DNA of 64,000 nucleotides. Origin: Scytolyngbya sp. HA4215-MV1. GTDB lineage: Bacteria; Cyanobacteriota; Cyanobacteriia; Leptolyngbyales; Leptolyngbyaceae. Every line of letters begins with the position of its first letter. The first letter of the stretch is position 1. This document shows, piece after piece, positions 18,277-28,259 of the stretch. The notes under the pieces are model-generated. The model was not told the origin of the DNA, did no database searches, and worked only from the letters and a program-made list of their open reading frames with translations. The stretch covers positions 434,001 to 498,000 of the forward strand of contig JAHHIA010000003.1 in the NCBI GenBank assembly GCA_019359045.1, given 5' to 3'. Made by a program: the position numbers and the translations under genes.

Positions 18277-21200
18277 ATGACCGTTAGAAAGAATCGCAGA
18301 CGTGGGGTTGTTCTGTCTTCCCAGGGACAGCGAAAACTTGAAATGGCGCGACGGCATTTGGAACAAACGCTCAATAGCAGCGATCGCTTTACGTTGGAAG
18401 AACTGAGCGAACGTACCCAACTTTCTCCCAGCACCGTGGCCCGCGTGTTGGAAGCGCAAGTAGGGGTCGATAAACAAACTCTGGAACAGTTTTTTGGTGT
18501 CTTCGATCTCATTCTGGAACGGGCAGACTACCATCGACCAGGCGCTGGAGAAGACGCGCAACTGACCGAGGAGCCGATTTCCACGATCGCACCCATCTCC
18601 CGTTCCATGGCATCGACGATCGACTGGGGCGAGGCGATCGACGTCTCTACCTTCTATGGACGCACCACCGAACTTGCTACCTTGGATCAGTGGATTCGGC
18701 GAGACCAGTGCCGTCTGGTTGCCATTTTGGGCATGGGGGGAATTGGCAAAACCGCCCTCTCTGTCAAGTTGGCACAGCAGCTAGCTGATAACCATGAACC
18801 AACAGCGACCCCTGCGTTGAAACCAGATGCGCGCACCCTAAAACCGTTTCAATTCATCATCTGGCGATCGCTTCGCAATGCTCCTCCCATTGAACTATTG
18901 CTGACTGACCTGATCCAGATGCTCTCTTGCCAGCAAGAAAGTGTCCCGTCTTTGACGCTCTCCGCCCTATTTTCTCGGCTCATGCACTATTTGAGGCAAT
19001 CTCGCTGCCTGCTGATTTTGGATAACGGCGAAACGATTTTGCAGAGTGGACAGTTTGCGGGAACCTACCGGCAGGGCTACGAACCGTATGGGGAATTGCT
19101 ACGCCAAGTGGGCGAAATTCCCCATCAGAGTTGCCTGGTTCTGACCAGTCGCGAAAAACCTGAAACCCTTGCCAGTCTTGAAGGGGAAGACCTGCCAACT
19201 CGATCGTTTGTTTTATCAGGGTTACCCATTCCAGAAAGCGATCGCTTATTTGACCGCATTGGTCTTTCTCCATCGCCCATAGGCAGAAGCAAACTCATGC
19301 AACTTTACAGCGGTAATCCCCTGGCACTGAAAATTGTGGCAACTTCGATTCGCGAACTGTTTGGCGGTGATGTCGATGCCTTTTTAAGTGAAGAAACTGT
19401 CGTTTTCAATGGCATTCGTCGCTTACTCAATCACCAATTTCAGCGCCTGACTCCCTTGGAAAAACAGGTCATGTACTGGCTGGCAGTTAACCGAGAATGG
19501 GTGACGATCGCCGAATTGCAGGGGGATATTGTTCCTTCAGTGCCCAAACAGAGATTGATGGAAACGTTGGAATCTCTGTCCCGACGGAGTTTGATTGAAC
19601 AAAACAACGCTCGTTTTACCCAACAACCCGTCGTCATGGAATACATGACAGAACAGTTGGTTGAGCAAGTTTGTGAAGAAATTAAACAAGTTCAAAATCA
19701 TTCAGCTCCTTCAGATACAGCGGCGGCGATTTTTAATTCCTATGCACTGGTTAAAGGCACTGCAAAAGTCTATGTTCGGGAAAGTCAAATACGCTTGATT
19801 TTGCACCCGATCGCGGGTCATCTGCGTGAACAATTTAGCTCAATGGCTGCCTTGGAACAGCAGATGCTTCGGGTTTTGATGATGTTACGTCGGTGGGAAA
19901 CCAAAGCTTCTAGCTATGGAACTGGAAATTTACTCAACTTGATGAATTATCTAAAAATGGATCTGACCGGGTATGACTTTTCCCATCTCACTATTCGGCA
20001 AGCCTGTTTACAGAATGTACCTCTCCATCGCGTCAATCTAGCGCATACGCATCTAATTGCCTGCCAGTTTGCTGAACCGATCCGGCATCCTTATTCATTA
20101 GCAGTTAGTTTTAAGGGCGATCGGGTGGCGATCGGGGGAGAAGATGGCGTGGTTCAGATCTGGCAGGTTTCCACTGCATGCCCTCTGGGAATGATCCAGG
20201 CACATAGTGCCTATACTTTTGGGCTCACTTTTAGCCAGGATGGACAAACCCTGGTGAGTGGAGGGGGGGATGGCTTCGTGCGGTTTTGGGATATGGCAAC
20301 TTACCAGTGTGTGCAGTCCATACAATTAGACGGATCGGTATGGGCATTGGCGCTTAGCCCCGATGGGCACCTCCTAGCCAGCAGCACGTCCGATTCCGAT
20401 CGCACGATCTATGTATGGGACAGGCAAACGGGAAAGTCTTTCACGGCTCTGACCGGACATACCGGACAGGCAAGCGATTTGGTCTTTGTTCCAGCACCAG
20501 CAGCGACAACTGGCTGGCAACTGGTCAGTGCCAGTCAGGACTGTACATTGAAGATTTGGGATCTCGATCTTGGTGAGTGTTTGCAAACGCTGACCGGGCA
20601 CACAGGCTTGATCTTTTCCGTCAGTTGTCATCCTCAGGGACACCTCCTTGCCAGTGGCAGCTTTGACCACACCATCAAACTCTGGGATTGGAAAACGGGA
20701 GCCTGCCTCCACACGCTGCAGGGACATACTGCCGATGTGAGTAGCGTCAGTTTTAGCCCGGATGGACAACTGCTTGCCAGCGGTGGCAACGATCGCACCA
20801 TTCGGATTTGGGATGCAGCCACAGGAACCTGTCTAAAGGTTCTACAAGGGCATCTGGATCACGTCTGGGCATTGGCATTTACCGCTAGTCAGGGGTTAGA
20901 TGGCACATTAGCGCAACTGTTGGTGAGTGCCAGTCTAGATCAAACCATCCGGTTTTGGCAGATTAGTCAAGTCTCATCGATGCTAGATGGCCAAAGTCTT
21001 CCATCTCTGCTTCCGACAAAGTCCGTCATCAGTGACTGTCTCAAAACTATCCAGGGTAGTACACTAAGCCTTCGTACCCTTGCCTGTCATCCGCAAGGCA
21101 AATTACTGGCGAGTGCGGGCATAGGGACTCTCATTTGGTTATGGGATACAGCGGGACACTGCCTCAAAGTATTAGAGGGGCATACAGCCGGGCTTTGGAA

Positions 21201-22071
21201 AGTGGCGTTTCATCCCCAGGGTTGCATCCTTGCCAGCGCCAGCCTCAATGGCGAAATCAAGATTTGGGAGATTGAGACGGGACGATGTCTGCACACCTTG
21301 CTAAGAAATGATTCCTGGATTCAAGCGCTGGGCTTTAGCCCCCAGGGCTATCTGGTCAGTGGCAGCAGTTCTGATGCTACGATTCGATTCTGGCAGAGTC
21401 AGACTGGGGAATGTTTCCGCAGAATTGCTCTGCAACCCGACGCCTATTTATTGGGATTAGCGTTTCATCCGGAGGGACATTACTTTGTCACAGCCGGGAA
21501 TGACGATCGCTTGCGCTGGTGGGATACCGAGACCGGAGACTGCTTGCGGGTAGTGTCAGCGAATAATGGCGGACATGCTTGGGGCGTGGTATTTCATCCA
21601 GAGGGACATTTGCTAGCCAGTGTGGGTAACAATTCGCAAGTGTATCTGTGGGATGCAGATTCGGGCGAGTGCCTTCGCCAATTGCAGGGACATACGGGGA
21701 TATTGGGTGCCTTGGCATTTAGTCCCGATGGCACCCTACTGGCGAGTGGTCGTAGCGATCGCACCATTCGCCTTTGGGATGTCTCAACAGGCAACTGTGT
21801 CAGCGTCCTGGAAGGACATACCAGTGGGGTGACGGCTATGGTCTTTTTGCCGCCAAACTCCTTCGACCTTGCGACTTGCCATGGGCAAATTCTGGTGAGT
21901 GGGAGTCTGGATGAAACGATTCGTTTGTGGGATGTGGAAACGGGAGAATGTTTGCAGGTTATTCGTCCCGATCGCCTCTACGAAGGCATGAACATCGCAG
22001 GTGCTACCGGGCTCACTGAAGGACAAAAAGCTATGTTGTCCACATTAGGTGCAATCTGTGGCAGTGGATAG
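18277..22071 (+). CDS. NB-ARC (STAND) ATPase with 14 WD40 repeats and N-terminal HTH-like region
   Basis: About 1264 residues from the ATG at 18277 (a GTG at 18268 is also in frame). Residues ~20-80 look like a helix-turn-helix ([21 protein letters not shown]). The NB-ARC module has Walker A GMGGIGKT (~150), Walker B CLLILDN (~245), the LTSREKP sensor and GNPLALKI (GLPL-like) near 350. A short pentapeptide-like stretch (~565-600) leads into 14 WD40 repeats (608 to the end), enough for two seven-bladed propellers. Such proteins sense a ligand or partner through the propellers and oligomerise on ATP. In cyanobacteria they are numerous and mostly uncharacterised, and some STAND proteins act in anti-phage defence. 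No protease, nuclease or TIR effector is fused, so DNA binding may be the output. Confidence 0.88.
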   Translation: MTVRKNRRRGVVLSSQGQRKLEMARRHLEQTLNSSDRFTLEELSERTQLSPSTVARVLEAQVGVDKQTLEQFFGVFDLILERADYHRPGAGEDAQLTEEPISTIAPISRSMASTIDWGEAIDVSTFYGRTTELATLDQWIRRDQCRLVAILGMGGIGKTALSVKLAQQLADNHEPTATPALKPDARTLKPFQFIIWRSLRNAPPIELLLTDLIQMLSCQQESVPSLTLSALFSRLMHYLRQSRCLLILDNGETILQSGQFAGTYRQGYEPYGELLRQVGEIPHQSCLVLTSREKPETLASLEGEDLPTRSFVLSGLPIPESDRLFDRIGLSPSPIGRSKLMQLYSGNPLALKIVATSIRELFGGDVDAFLSEETVVFNGIRRLLNHQFQRLTPLEKQVMYWLAVNREWVTIAELQGDIVPSVPKQRLMETLESLSRRSLIEQNNARFTQQPVVMEYMTEQLVEQVCEEIKQVQNHSAPSDTAAAIFNSYALVKGTAKVYVRESQIRLILHPIAGHLREQFSSMAALEQQMLRVLMMLRRWETKASSYGTGNLLNLMNYLKMDLTGYDFSHLTIRQACLQNVPLHRVNLAHTHLIACQFAEPIRHPYSLAVSFKGDRVAIGGEDGVVQIWQVSTACPLGMIQAHSAYTFGLTFSQDGQTLVSGGGDGFVRFWDMATYQCVQSIQLDGSVWALALSPDGHLLASSTSDSDRTIYVWDRQTGKSFTALTGHTGQASDLVFVPAPAATTGWQLVSASQDCTLKIWDLDLGECLQTLTGHTGLIFSVSCHPQGHLLASGSFDHTIKLWDWKTGACLHTLQGHTADVSSVSFSPDGQLLASGGNDRTIRIWDAATGTCLKVLQGHLDHVWALAFTASQGLDGTLAQLLVSASLDQTIRFWQISQVSSMLDGQSLPSLLPTKSVISDCLKTIQGSTLSLRTLACHPQGKLLASAGIGTLIWLWDTAGHCLKVLEGHTAGLWKVAFHPQGCILASASLNGEIKIWEIETGRCLHTLLRNDSWIQALGFSPQGYLVSGSSSDATIRFWQSQTGECFRRIALQPDAYLLGLAFHPEGHYFVTAGNDDRLRWWDTETGDCLRVVSANNGGHAWGVVFHPEGHLLASVGNNSQVYLWDADSGECLRQLQGHTGILGALAFSPDGTLLASGRSDRTIRLWDVSTGNCVSVLEGHTSGVTAMVFLPPNSFDLATCHGQILVSGSLDETIRLWDVETGECLQVIRPDRLYEGMNIAGATGLTEGQKAMLSTLGAICGSG

Positions 22072-22165
22072 GGTTTTCAGATTGCAGATTGCAACTTGCG
22101 AAAGTCTGGACAAACAGGTTTTTGGGGGATCATCTATAGTTCGGCAAATCCAAAATCTAAAAAAA

Positions 22166-22193
22166 CTGCATCTTGTCCATGGACAAGATGCAG
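22166..22193 (-). terminator. Intrinsic terminator of the di-haem cytochrome gene
   Basis: A perfect 28-bp palindrome (14-bp arms, centre CCATGG) is followed on the minus strand by a run of seven T. It lies 33 bp past the stop of the cytochrome gene and also faces the end of the convergent STAND gene. Confidence 0.85.
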
Positions 22194-22225
22194 ACTCCAC
22201 TTAGTTTTGCGAATGCATCGATCGT

Positions 22226-24466
22226 CTACTGACAGATGAACCCGTTCGTTAAGGGAACATAGGTTGTACCTGCCGGACAAGTTCCAACATTAGCAGTGCC
22301 ACTCGGAGCAACTGTCGAGGTTTGTGCCGCTCCTGCCAAGAAGTTGGCGGTGCCAGCGCCTCCGCCACGTCCAACCGCGGGGATTTCCAGAAAATCATCT
22401 TTTGCTAACACAGTGTTGCTATTCACTTGTGTGCCAATCACCGAAGTATGATCACCCAAATGTCCGTTAGGAACAAACAGTTGAGGATGATCGAATGGTG
22501 CCTTATCGCTGGCAACGCGAGGGTCGGTCAACGATTTTAAGAAAGCCACCAGATCCTCTTGTTCTTGAGGCGTCAAGTTCAACCGTTCGATATCTGGGTC
22601 GAGATTGTCGATGTTTTCGTCATGGAAATCGCCACCGCGATTGTAGAATGCAACCACCTCGTTAAGGGTGCGTTGTCCACCATTATGGAAATAGGGAGCG
22701 GTGAGCTCAACATTTCGCAAGCTTGGTGTCTTAAAGGCACCATCCACTGCCACCCGTTCATTGGGGTCGAGCGGACCGGTTGGAGGTCCATTTTCACCAG
22801 GTACGATCGGGAAAGGGGGGCCTTGTTGCTGCGCAAGGCGAGACATTGACAAAGGCTTCCCGAAGGGATCGGTGCCACCGACACCGACGTCTTCTAACGT
22901 GGGTCTGACCCCGATGTTATAGAAACCGTTGTCATAAACTGCCACTCCCTGTGCCATGTTCATCCGTTCCAGTGGCTCGTTTTGTACATGTCTGACAGTT
23001 GCTTTGGTAAACTCTGCGCCAGCATGACAGCTGATGCACTTGGCTTTAGTTTGGAAAATATCTAAGCCACGCTTTTGCTGAGCAGTCAAAGCAGCCGAGT
23101 TGCCTTCCATGAACTTATCGAAGGGGGATGCGTCAGAAACCAGGGTTGCCTCGTATGCCTGAATGGCTAACCCAAAGAACAACGAGAAGTTGTACTCCAA
23201 CTGGGTAAACTCATCAGCCGTGAATTGGGCAAGTGGTTTATTGGTGAAGATCAAGTTCCCTTGAGGATCAATGGAAATTGCCTGTTTCGAGTTCCACCAC
23301 TTGGGCTTAAAGGCATCCCGAATCATGGCGTCATACGTGGTCGATAAACCCCTGAGGGGCCATCTGCTCAAACCGCCCAGGACACTGTCATTGCGGTGTA
23401 CCAGTTGTTTCGACAGAGGACGGACCAGCCCGATTTTCTTCCCTAACTTAGCCCGCTTGAGCCTAAGTAGCTTCGAGCTGAGCTTCGTTCCCACTTCGGG
23501 GAAACTCCGACCACTTGCGGACATTTCAAATCCGCTGAGCGGCGGTCCAACTGCCTGTGATGCCAGGGAAGAATTATTCAAATTAATGGTGACTTTGCTT
23601 AACGCTCCCGAATTACTTTGAAGAACGAAAGCGTCAGGATCACGTTTGCCGAAGGGGTTGACCCCGTTGAAATCATTTTGGGCGCGACCATCCCAAAAGT
23701 TACGGAAATTAAACACTGCGTTGATGGCAGATGGAGTGTTTCGGGGTTCCACCCGACGAGTATTGGTCCCGTTGACGTTGAAGACCAAATCAGGTTGATA
23801 GGTCACGATATCTTGAGGGTTACCAGCTTTAACATCGTTAAAAACTGATAAAAAGACCCCTTGCGATGAGGTGACATCATTGCTGTCTGATAAGACAGCG
23901 GAGTCGCGATCGAGTGGGTCACTCAACTTATGAAAGGGATAATCGCCGGGTTGGAGTTGGTAGTTGGGAGCACCGCCAATCTGAAACGTATTGTCAGGGT
24001 TGGCGGCACCACTGGCATTGCGCCGCAGTAAACCAGGGCTAATCTGGTTTTTAGAGCGACTGTCAGCACCAGCATGGAAATGGCAAGTTGCACAGGAAGT
24101 TAATCCATCGCTGCCTACTTGCATATCCCAAAAAAACGCTTTACCCAAAGCGATCGCAGCCTGCTTGTCTCGAATGAAGTCTTGGATATTGTCTGGTTCA
24201 GGGACAGGAACGGTGCTCAGGGCAGCCAAGTCAGCTGAGGCGGAAGGCGCAATTTGGGCAGAAACAACCTGTCCCGTGATCACTGTTATAGCAACCAATG
24301 CAGCGATCGCCAAACCTCTAGATGCCTGACTGACCTGAATCACCCGTCCGCGCCATCGTGCTGCTAACCAGCGACGCCATGGCGGCATGATTAGCAATCC
24401 CAATAAAGGGATGGCAATCAGCAGTATGGGTATCAGTAGTACTACGGTTTTCATCTGTTTAGACAA
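22226..24466 (-). CDS. Di-haem cytochrome c peroxidase-like protein (large form)
   Basis: A 746-residue exported protein with two haem c sites, CATCHFH (~122) and CISCHAG (~475). Around them is the cytochrome c peroxidase/MauG-type framework: NTPSAINAVFNFRNFWDGRA, KTPSLRNVELTAPYFHNGG, and LTPQEQEDLVAFLKSL near the end. The N-terminus has two hydrophobic segments, one ending VVSAQIAPSA that could be the cleavage region. It is twice the length of a typical CcpA (~350), so it may belong to an orphan di-haem oxidase group. Starts at 24466 or 24454 (MKTVVLL) are both possible. It is divergent from a multicopper oxidase gene, with a ~990-bp AT-rich spacer; both are redox exoenzymes and may be co-regulated. 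Confidence 0.85.
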   Translation of the reverse strand: MSKQMKTVVLLIPILLIAIPLLGLLIMPPWRRWLAARWRGRVIQVSQASRGLAIAALVAITVITGQVVSAQIAPSASADLAALSTVPVPEPDNIQDFIRDKQAAIALGKAFFWDMQVGSDGLTSCATCHFHAGADSRSKNQISPGLLRRNASGAANPDNTFQIGGAPNYQLQPGDYPFHKLSDPLDRDSAVLSDSNDVTSSQGVFLSVFNDVKAGNPQDIVTYQPDLVFNVNGTNTRRVEPRNTPSAINAVFNFRNFWDGRAQNDFNGVNPFGKRDPDAFVLQSNSGALSKVTINLNNSSLASQAVGPPLSGFEMSASGRSFPEVGTKLSSKLLRLKRAKLGKKIGLVRPLSKQLVHRNDSVLGGLSRWPLRGLSTTYDAMIRDAFKPKWWNSKQAISIDPQGNLIFTNKPLAQFTADEFTQLEYNFSLFFGLAIQAYEATLVSDASPFDKFMEGNSAALTAQQKRGLDIFQTKAKCISCHAGAEFTKATVRHVQNEPLERMNMAQGVAVYDNGFYNIGVRPTLEDVGVGGTDPFGKPLSMSRLAQQQGPPFPIVPGENGPPTGPLDPNERVAVDGAFKTPSLRNVELTAPYFHNGGQRTLNEVVAFYNRGGDFHDENIDNLDPDIERLNLTPQEQEDLVAFLKSLTDPRVASDKAPFDHPQLFVPNGHLGDHTSVIGTQVNSNTVLAKDDFLEIPAVGRGGGAGTANFLAGAAQTSTVAPSGTANVGTCPAGTTYVPLTNGFICQ

Positions 24467-24861
24467 TAGGGTTTGTCATTAAACATGTCTTTAGAAATTA
24501 AACTGCTTATCCGCAAAAACCCCTAGAAAATTTTACAAAAAACATCATTTGATGATTGAACATCAAGTTTTCATGAAGATTGATCCAGCTCAAAATTTTT
24601 AATTGTTCAGCAGTACGGTATTTCTCTAAACCATTTCGAAAATAGGCTGAAATGCCTGCTAATACGATATCTCAAGATTTGTTTCCGATAAATTGTGAAA
24701 TTTTTATTAAAATTTATTTTTGACTGTGTTTTGATGCACAAATCTCCGTATTTTTACGACTCCTTCTCAAGGAATAAATCTGAAAGCCTTATTTGATAGG
24801 ACTTTATTTCATTATTGAGAATATTTCTTAGTAAATTTAGTGTATTAAAAAATACATTTAG

Positions 24862-24918
24862 GTGATCAAGTCGATCACTAAGATAGGTGGTTGACAAAGC
24901 TCTTGCTTCATAGAGAAT
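24862..24918 (+). promoter_or_regulatory. Possible operator and promoter in the divergent spacer
   Basis: GTGATC-AAGTC-GATCAC (24862-24878) is a perfect inverted repeat. Thirteen bases on is TTGACA (24891-24896), with a weak GAGAAT 16 nt further. The distance to the oxidase gene is over 500 bp, so the assignment is tentative. Confidence 0.3.
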
Positions 24919-25117
24919 AAAAAAAGACAACTATGTTTGCGAATATCTTTTTCAGCTGAATTGCTTAATTGTTTTACGTAACAATACTTAGTTGCGAAAA
25001 ACACTCAGCAATTCGGCTTAGATTGGTGGTTTGAGCAATTTTTTATACCTGTAACGGCTTCTTAAGGAGTCACTTTTTTGAGTGCCTTTGATTTTTGCGA
25101 ATCATTGGGGCTAGGTT

Positions 25118-25169
25118 ATTGAGGTAGTAGGTAATTGCCTCAATCTGGATGAGGTTTGTCATCCAGATT
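25118..25169. other. Two consecutive stem-loops
   Basis: ATTGAGG (25118-25124) pairs with CCTCAAT (25138-25144). Overlapping it, AATCTGGATGA (25142-25152) pairs perfectly with TCATCCAGATT (25159-25169) around a 6-nt loop. The two share bases 25142-25144, so they are partly mutually exclusive, as in attenuator-like structures. Confidence 0.4.
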
Positions 25170-25211
25170 TATCTGCTGATTGCAACTCATTGGTCCATGA
25201 TTGGGTCATGG

Positions 25212-25246
25212 TCTAGTGATGCTGTTGGGATTTGTAAAACACTACC
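25212..25246 (+). repeat. Short (35-bp) degenerate copy of the palindromic element
   Basis: TCTAGTGATGCTGTTGGGAT... to AAACACTACC. It has exactly the length and ends of the short copy at 8553-8587, with more substitutions. Confidence 0.45.
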
Positions 25247-25458
25247 TATGATTTAGGCTGACAAACTTTGTAACTGTCGAAGCCTCACTCCTAACCTCTA
25301 AGGGACAACGGGTAAGTGTGCCATGGTTGCAATGGGAAATCAATACAAGTGGTTATCTTCGTCAACGGTTAGGGTATGACGAAAATTTTTGACATGAAAA
25401 TCTTTGGCACGAATTTCATCGATCGATGTTTACGGATCATATTCGGGGAAGCATTGCC

Positions 25459-27003
25459 ATGAAGATCACAAGAAGACAAGTACTTAAGTATGCTGCGATC
25501 GCAGGTGGTTCAATTTTGTTGCCCTTGGGGATGGAGAAAGCGGTTTTTGGTGCTTTTCCAACGACCCCTAACCCAGGGAAACCTTTTACCTTAACCTTTA
25601 AGGTGCCGCCCATTTTGAGTCCGGTTCGCAGTGATAGTACAACCGACTATTACCAGATAGAGGTAAAGACAGGATTGCAAGAGATTATTCCCGGCAAGTT
25701 GACGCGAATTAATGGCTATGCAGGCATCTTTCCGGCTCCCCGCATCCGACAGAAGAAAGGTCGGCAGTCGGTGGTTCGCTTCATTAATCGGCTCGTGGAT
25801 AATACGCCCACCTCCATTCACTTGCACGGGATGGCTTCGTTGCCAGAGTATGATGGCTGGGCAAATGATGTGATCCCACCACGGGATGCCCAGGGCAGAT
25901 ATTACTACAAAGACTATATTTATCCGAATAACCGACCTGCTACCCTCTGGTATCACGATCATGCGGTGCATCAAACTGCCCGGAATGTCTATAGCGGTTT
26001 GTCTGCAGGCATGTATGTGGTTTATGACGATCACGAACTGGATTTAAATTTGCCCAGTGGTGACTATGATGTTCCCTTGATCTTGCATGACAAGGTTTTC
26101 GATCGACAAGGACAAGTTGTTTTTGATGATCAGGGCGAGTTTAGCGTCTATGGTGATGTGATTACGGTGAATGGGGTGGCCTGGCCCCGGATGCCGGTTG
26201 AGCGGCGGAAATATCGTTTTCGCATGCTCAATGCCTCGGTTTCCCGTTCTTATAACTTGCGTCTGGATAATGGCGATTCGTTCATCATGATCGGGACGGA
26301 TGCCGGACTCCGCAATTCCCCTGCTGCTGTGAAGAACTTTACGATCGGCATGGCGGAGCGTTATGAGTTTGTGCTCGATTTCTCCCAATATCCAATTGGT
26401 ACGCAAATTCAACTGAGAAACAATTCGCCCCTCAATAATGAGACTTTTACCAACACCAACAAAGTGATGATGTTTGAGGTGGTGAGCGATCCCGTCACGC
26501 CCGACACCAGCGAGATTCCCAGTACGTTGGGTTTTGTCCCACCTGTTTCAGAGTTGTTGAGCCAGGTCGTGCGGACTCGTGAGTTTCGCTATGCCCGCAA
26601 CAATGGTCTGTGGACGGTGAATGGCAGAACCTGGAGCCAGACAGATATGGAAGCGAATCCGGGGCAAAATCAGGTAGAAATCTGGTCCTTGATCAATGAA
26701 TCAGGCGGGTGGTTTCATCCGGTTCATATTCATCTCTCTGATTTCCTAATCATCGATCGCAACGGTAGAAAGCCATTTACCTGGGAAGAAGGATGGAAGG
26801 ATGTCTTCTACCTAACGGAAAACAGTGTTGTACGTGTGGTGGGCAAATTTGGACCCCATTCTGGCAGATATATGACTCACTGTCACAATCTGGTGCATGA
26901 GGACAATGACATGATGCGGGGCTTCCAGGTAGGCTCCAATTCCAACAATCCGGCTGCGATCGCTCCAGCTAAAGTCTACACAGCCAACACACCACCGCTA
27001 TAG
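25459..27003 (+). CDS. Multicopper oxidase, Tat-exported
   Basis: From the ATG at 25459 (preceded by GGGGAAG) the 514-residue protein starts with a Tat signal, TRRQVLKYAAIAGGSILLPLG. All four copper motifs are present: HLHGMAS, WYHDHAVH, HPVHIHLSDF and HCHNLVHEDNDMM, the last with an axial Met. This defines a three-domain laccase/bilirubin oxidase/CotA-like enzyme that couples oxidation of phenols, bilins or metal ions to reduction of oxygen. The frame also opens at 25426, but that would bury the Tat signal. A small beta-sandwich-like protein and a His-rich TPR lipoprotein-like gene follow on the same strand, possibly one unit. Confidence 0.92.
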   Translation: MKITRRQVLKYAAIAGGSILLPLGMEKAVFGAFPTTPNPGKPFTLTFKVPPILSPVRSDSTTDYYQIEVKTGLQEIIPGKLTRINGYAGIFPAPRIRQKKGRQSVVRFINRLVDNTPTSIHLHGMASLPEYDGWANDVIPPRDAQGRYYYKDYIYPNNRPATLWYHDHAVHQTARNVYSGLSAGMYVVYDDHELDLNLPSGDYDVPLILHDKVFDRQGQVVFDDQGEFSVYGDVITVNGVAWPRMPVERRKYRFRMLNASVSRSYNLRLDNGDSFIMIGTDAGLRNSPAAVKNFTIGMAERYEFVLDFSQYPIGTQIQLRNNSPLNNETFTNTNKVMMFEVVSDPVTPDTSEIPSTLGFVPPVSELLSQVVRTREFRYARNNGLWTVNGRTWSQTDMEANPGQNQVEIWSLINESGGWFHPVHIHLSDFLIIDRNGRKPFTWEEGWKDVFYLTENSVVRVVGKFGPHSGRYMTHCHNLVHEDNDMMRGFQVGSNSNNPAAIAPAKVYTANTPPL

Positions 27004-27125
27004 ATAAAGGCGGGGACATGGGCTGATTCGGTCTCTATCTGTAATGTGTCTGTAATGCGGGCATTGTTCCACTAAAGTTTTCGCAGACGGATTTATGGGT
27101 CTTTGGGGAAGCAAAGAATTCTCTA

Positions 27126-27362
27126 GTGACGGACAGCGGGCTCGTGACCAATGCCTCACAAAAACGAGTACCAGTTTCTAAGGTGGTGTGTCAATTGATT
27201 TTTAATAATCGAGTGATCTCGACCAATGAGATTGTGCTCGTGACAGGAACTGGGGGCTTGCGTCCTGGTGAATCCCGAAGTTTCAATCAAGCGTTGGATA
27301 TTCCCAATCTCGATGGAGTGCCGCTTTCACGATTGCGTGTCCAGGTGACTAGCTTTAGTTAA
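27126..27362 (+). CDS. Small FxLYD-like protein, possibly truncated
   Basis: 78 residues from a GTG. The pattern VTNASQKRVPVSKVVCQLIFNNRVIS...LRPGESRSFNQAL resembles the beta-sandwich of FxLYD/DUF3426 domains (G.V.N.S....V..V.....LRPGE...F). The frame stays open upstream to 27045 (to a TAA) without a good start, and no export signal is seen, so the gene could be the remains of a longer exported protein. It ends 18 bp before the TPR gene. Confidence 0.45.
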   Translation: MTDSGLVTNASQKRVPVSKVVCQLIFNNRVISTNEIVLVTGTGGLRPGESRSFNQALDIPNLDGVPLSRLRVQVTSFS

Positions 27363-27380
27363 TTTCCAGGCATCATCATT

Positions 27381-28130
27381 ATGCAGCTTCGTCAATTTGT
27401 ATTTATTCTCCTGACGGTTCTCTGGTTAGGGGGCGCTTCGGTGTTGCCGGTTGCGGCGATGCCTGAACACGCAGGTCACCCCCATCACCGGATGGAAACA
27501 GAGGTCTCGCCTATTTTCCCGTTTAATGAAAAGGCTGAAAGCTTCTTTAACCAGGGGCTTGATCGGTTGCAGGTCAAAAACCATGAGGGGGCGATCGCAG
27601 CCTTCTCCGAATCTCTCAAAATCGCACCCGATTATCGGGTTTATCTAGAGCGGGGTAAAGTGTATGCCCAAATTGGGGAATGGCAACAGGCGATCGCCGA
27701 CTATACCGAAGCCTTGATGATGAATCCTGATGCTGACTCGTATGTTCACGGTTTGCGGGGGTTGGCATGGGAAAAAGTGGGTAATTTTGAAGCGGCGATC
27801 TCAGACTATACTCAGCAACTGACTATCTATCCCAATGATGGCGTGGGGTACACCCGTCGCGGCATACTCTACGCCCATCTCAAAAATTTCTCAGAAGCAT
27901 CGCGAGATTTGGACGCTGCTCTACAACTGAACGACACGAAAGCTGAAGCGTATTTGGCGCAGGGTGAATTACGATCGCAAATGGGCAATGTTCAAGGTGC
28001 ACTCGTAGACTATCAGCGGGCGATCGAGCTATTTACTGAGCAGGGTAAGCTCGAAGCCGCACAAACGACTACCCTTCTGCTAGAGCAGCTTCAGCGCATT
28101 CCATTGTCTTTACCCGTTTCATCCCCGTAA
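27381..28130 (+). CDS. Exported TPR repeat protein with His-rich N-terminus
   Basis: 249 residues. A clear signal peptide (FVFILLTVLWLGGASVLPVAA) is followed by MPEHAGHPHHRMETE, a short His/Met-rich stretch that could bind copper. Residues ~45-235 form about five TPR units (FFNQGLDRLQVKNHEGAIAAFSES and so on). The gene sits directly behind the multicopper oxidase and the small protein, which together with the His/Met motif suggests a role in the maturation or scaffolding of that oxidase. That link is an inference; TPR proteins bind many partners. Confidence 0.8.
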   Translation: MQLRQFVFILLTVLWLGGASVLPVAAMPEHAGHPHHRMETEVSPIFPFNEKAESFFNQGLDRLQVKNHEGAIAAFSESLKIAPDYRVYLERGKVYAQIGEWQQAIADYTEALMMNPDADSYVHGLRGLAWEKVGNFEAAISDYTQQLTIYPNDGVGYTRRGILYAHLKNFSEASRDLDAALQLNDTKAEAYLAQGELRSQMGNVQGALVDYQRAIELFTEQGKLEAAQTTTLLLEQLQRIPLSLPVSSP

Positions 28131-28259
28131 GACAACTTTGAGAAAAATCTCCTGATCTTGGAACCTTGCAAAATGCTTCCCACTCAACTACACTCAACCG
28201 AGGTTTTCTGCGGTTGAGGATCGGACGTTTTGAGGAGAGCGGGGGGAAAGGGGTTGGTG

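Larger units (their letters stand above)
24467..25458. other. Long AT-rich divergent intergenic region
   Basis: Nearly 1 kb without a coding frame lies between the divergent cytochrome and oxidase genes. The left part is strongly AT-rich. Inside are a possible operator/promoter (24862-24918), two stem-loops (25118-25169) and a 35-bp member of the palindromic element family (25212-25246). Confidence 0.5.
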
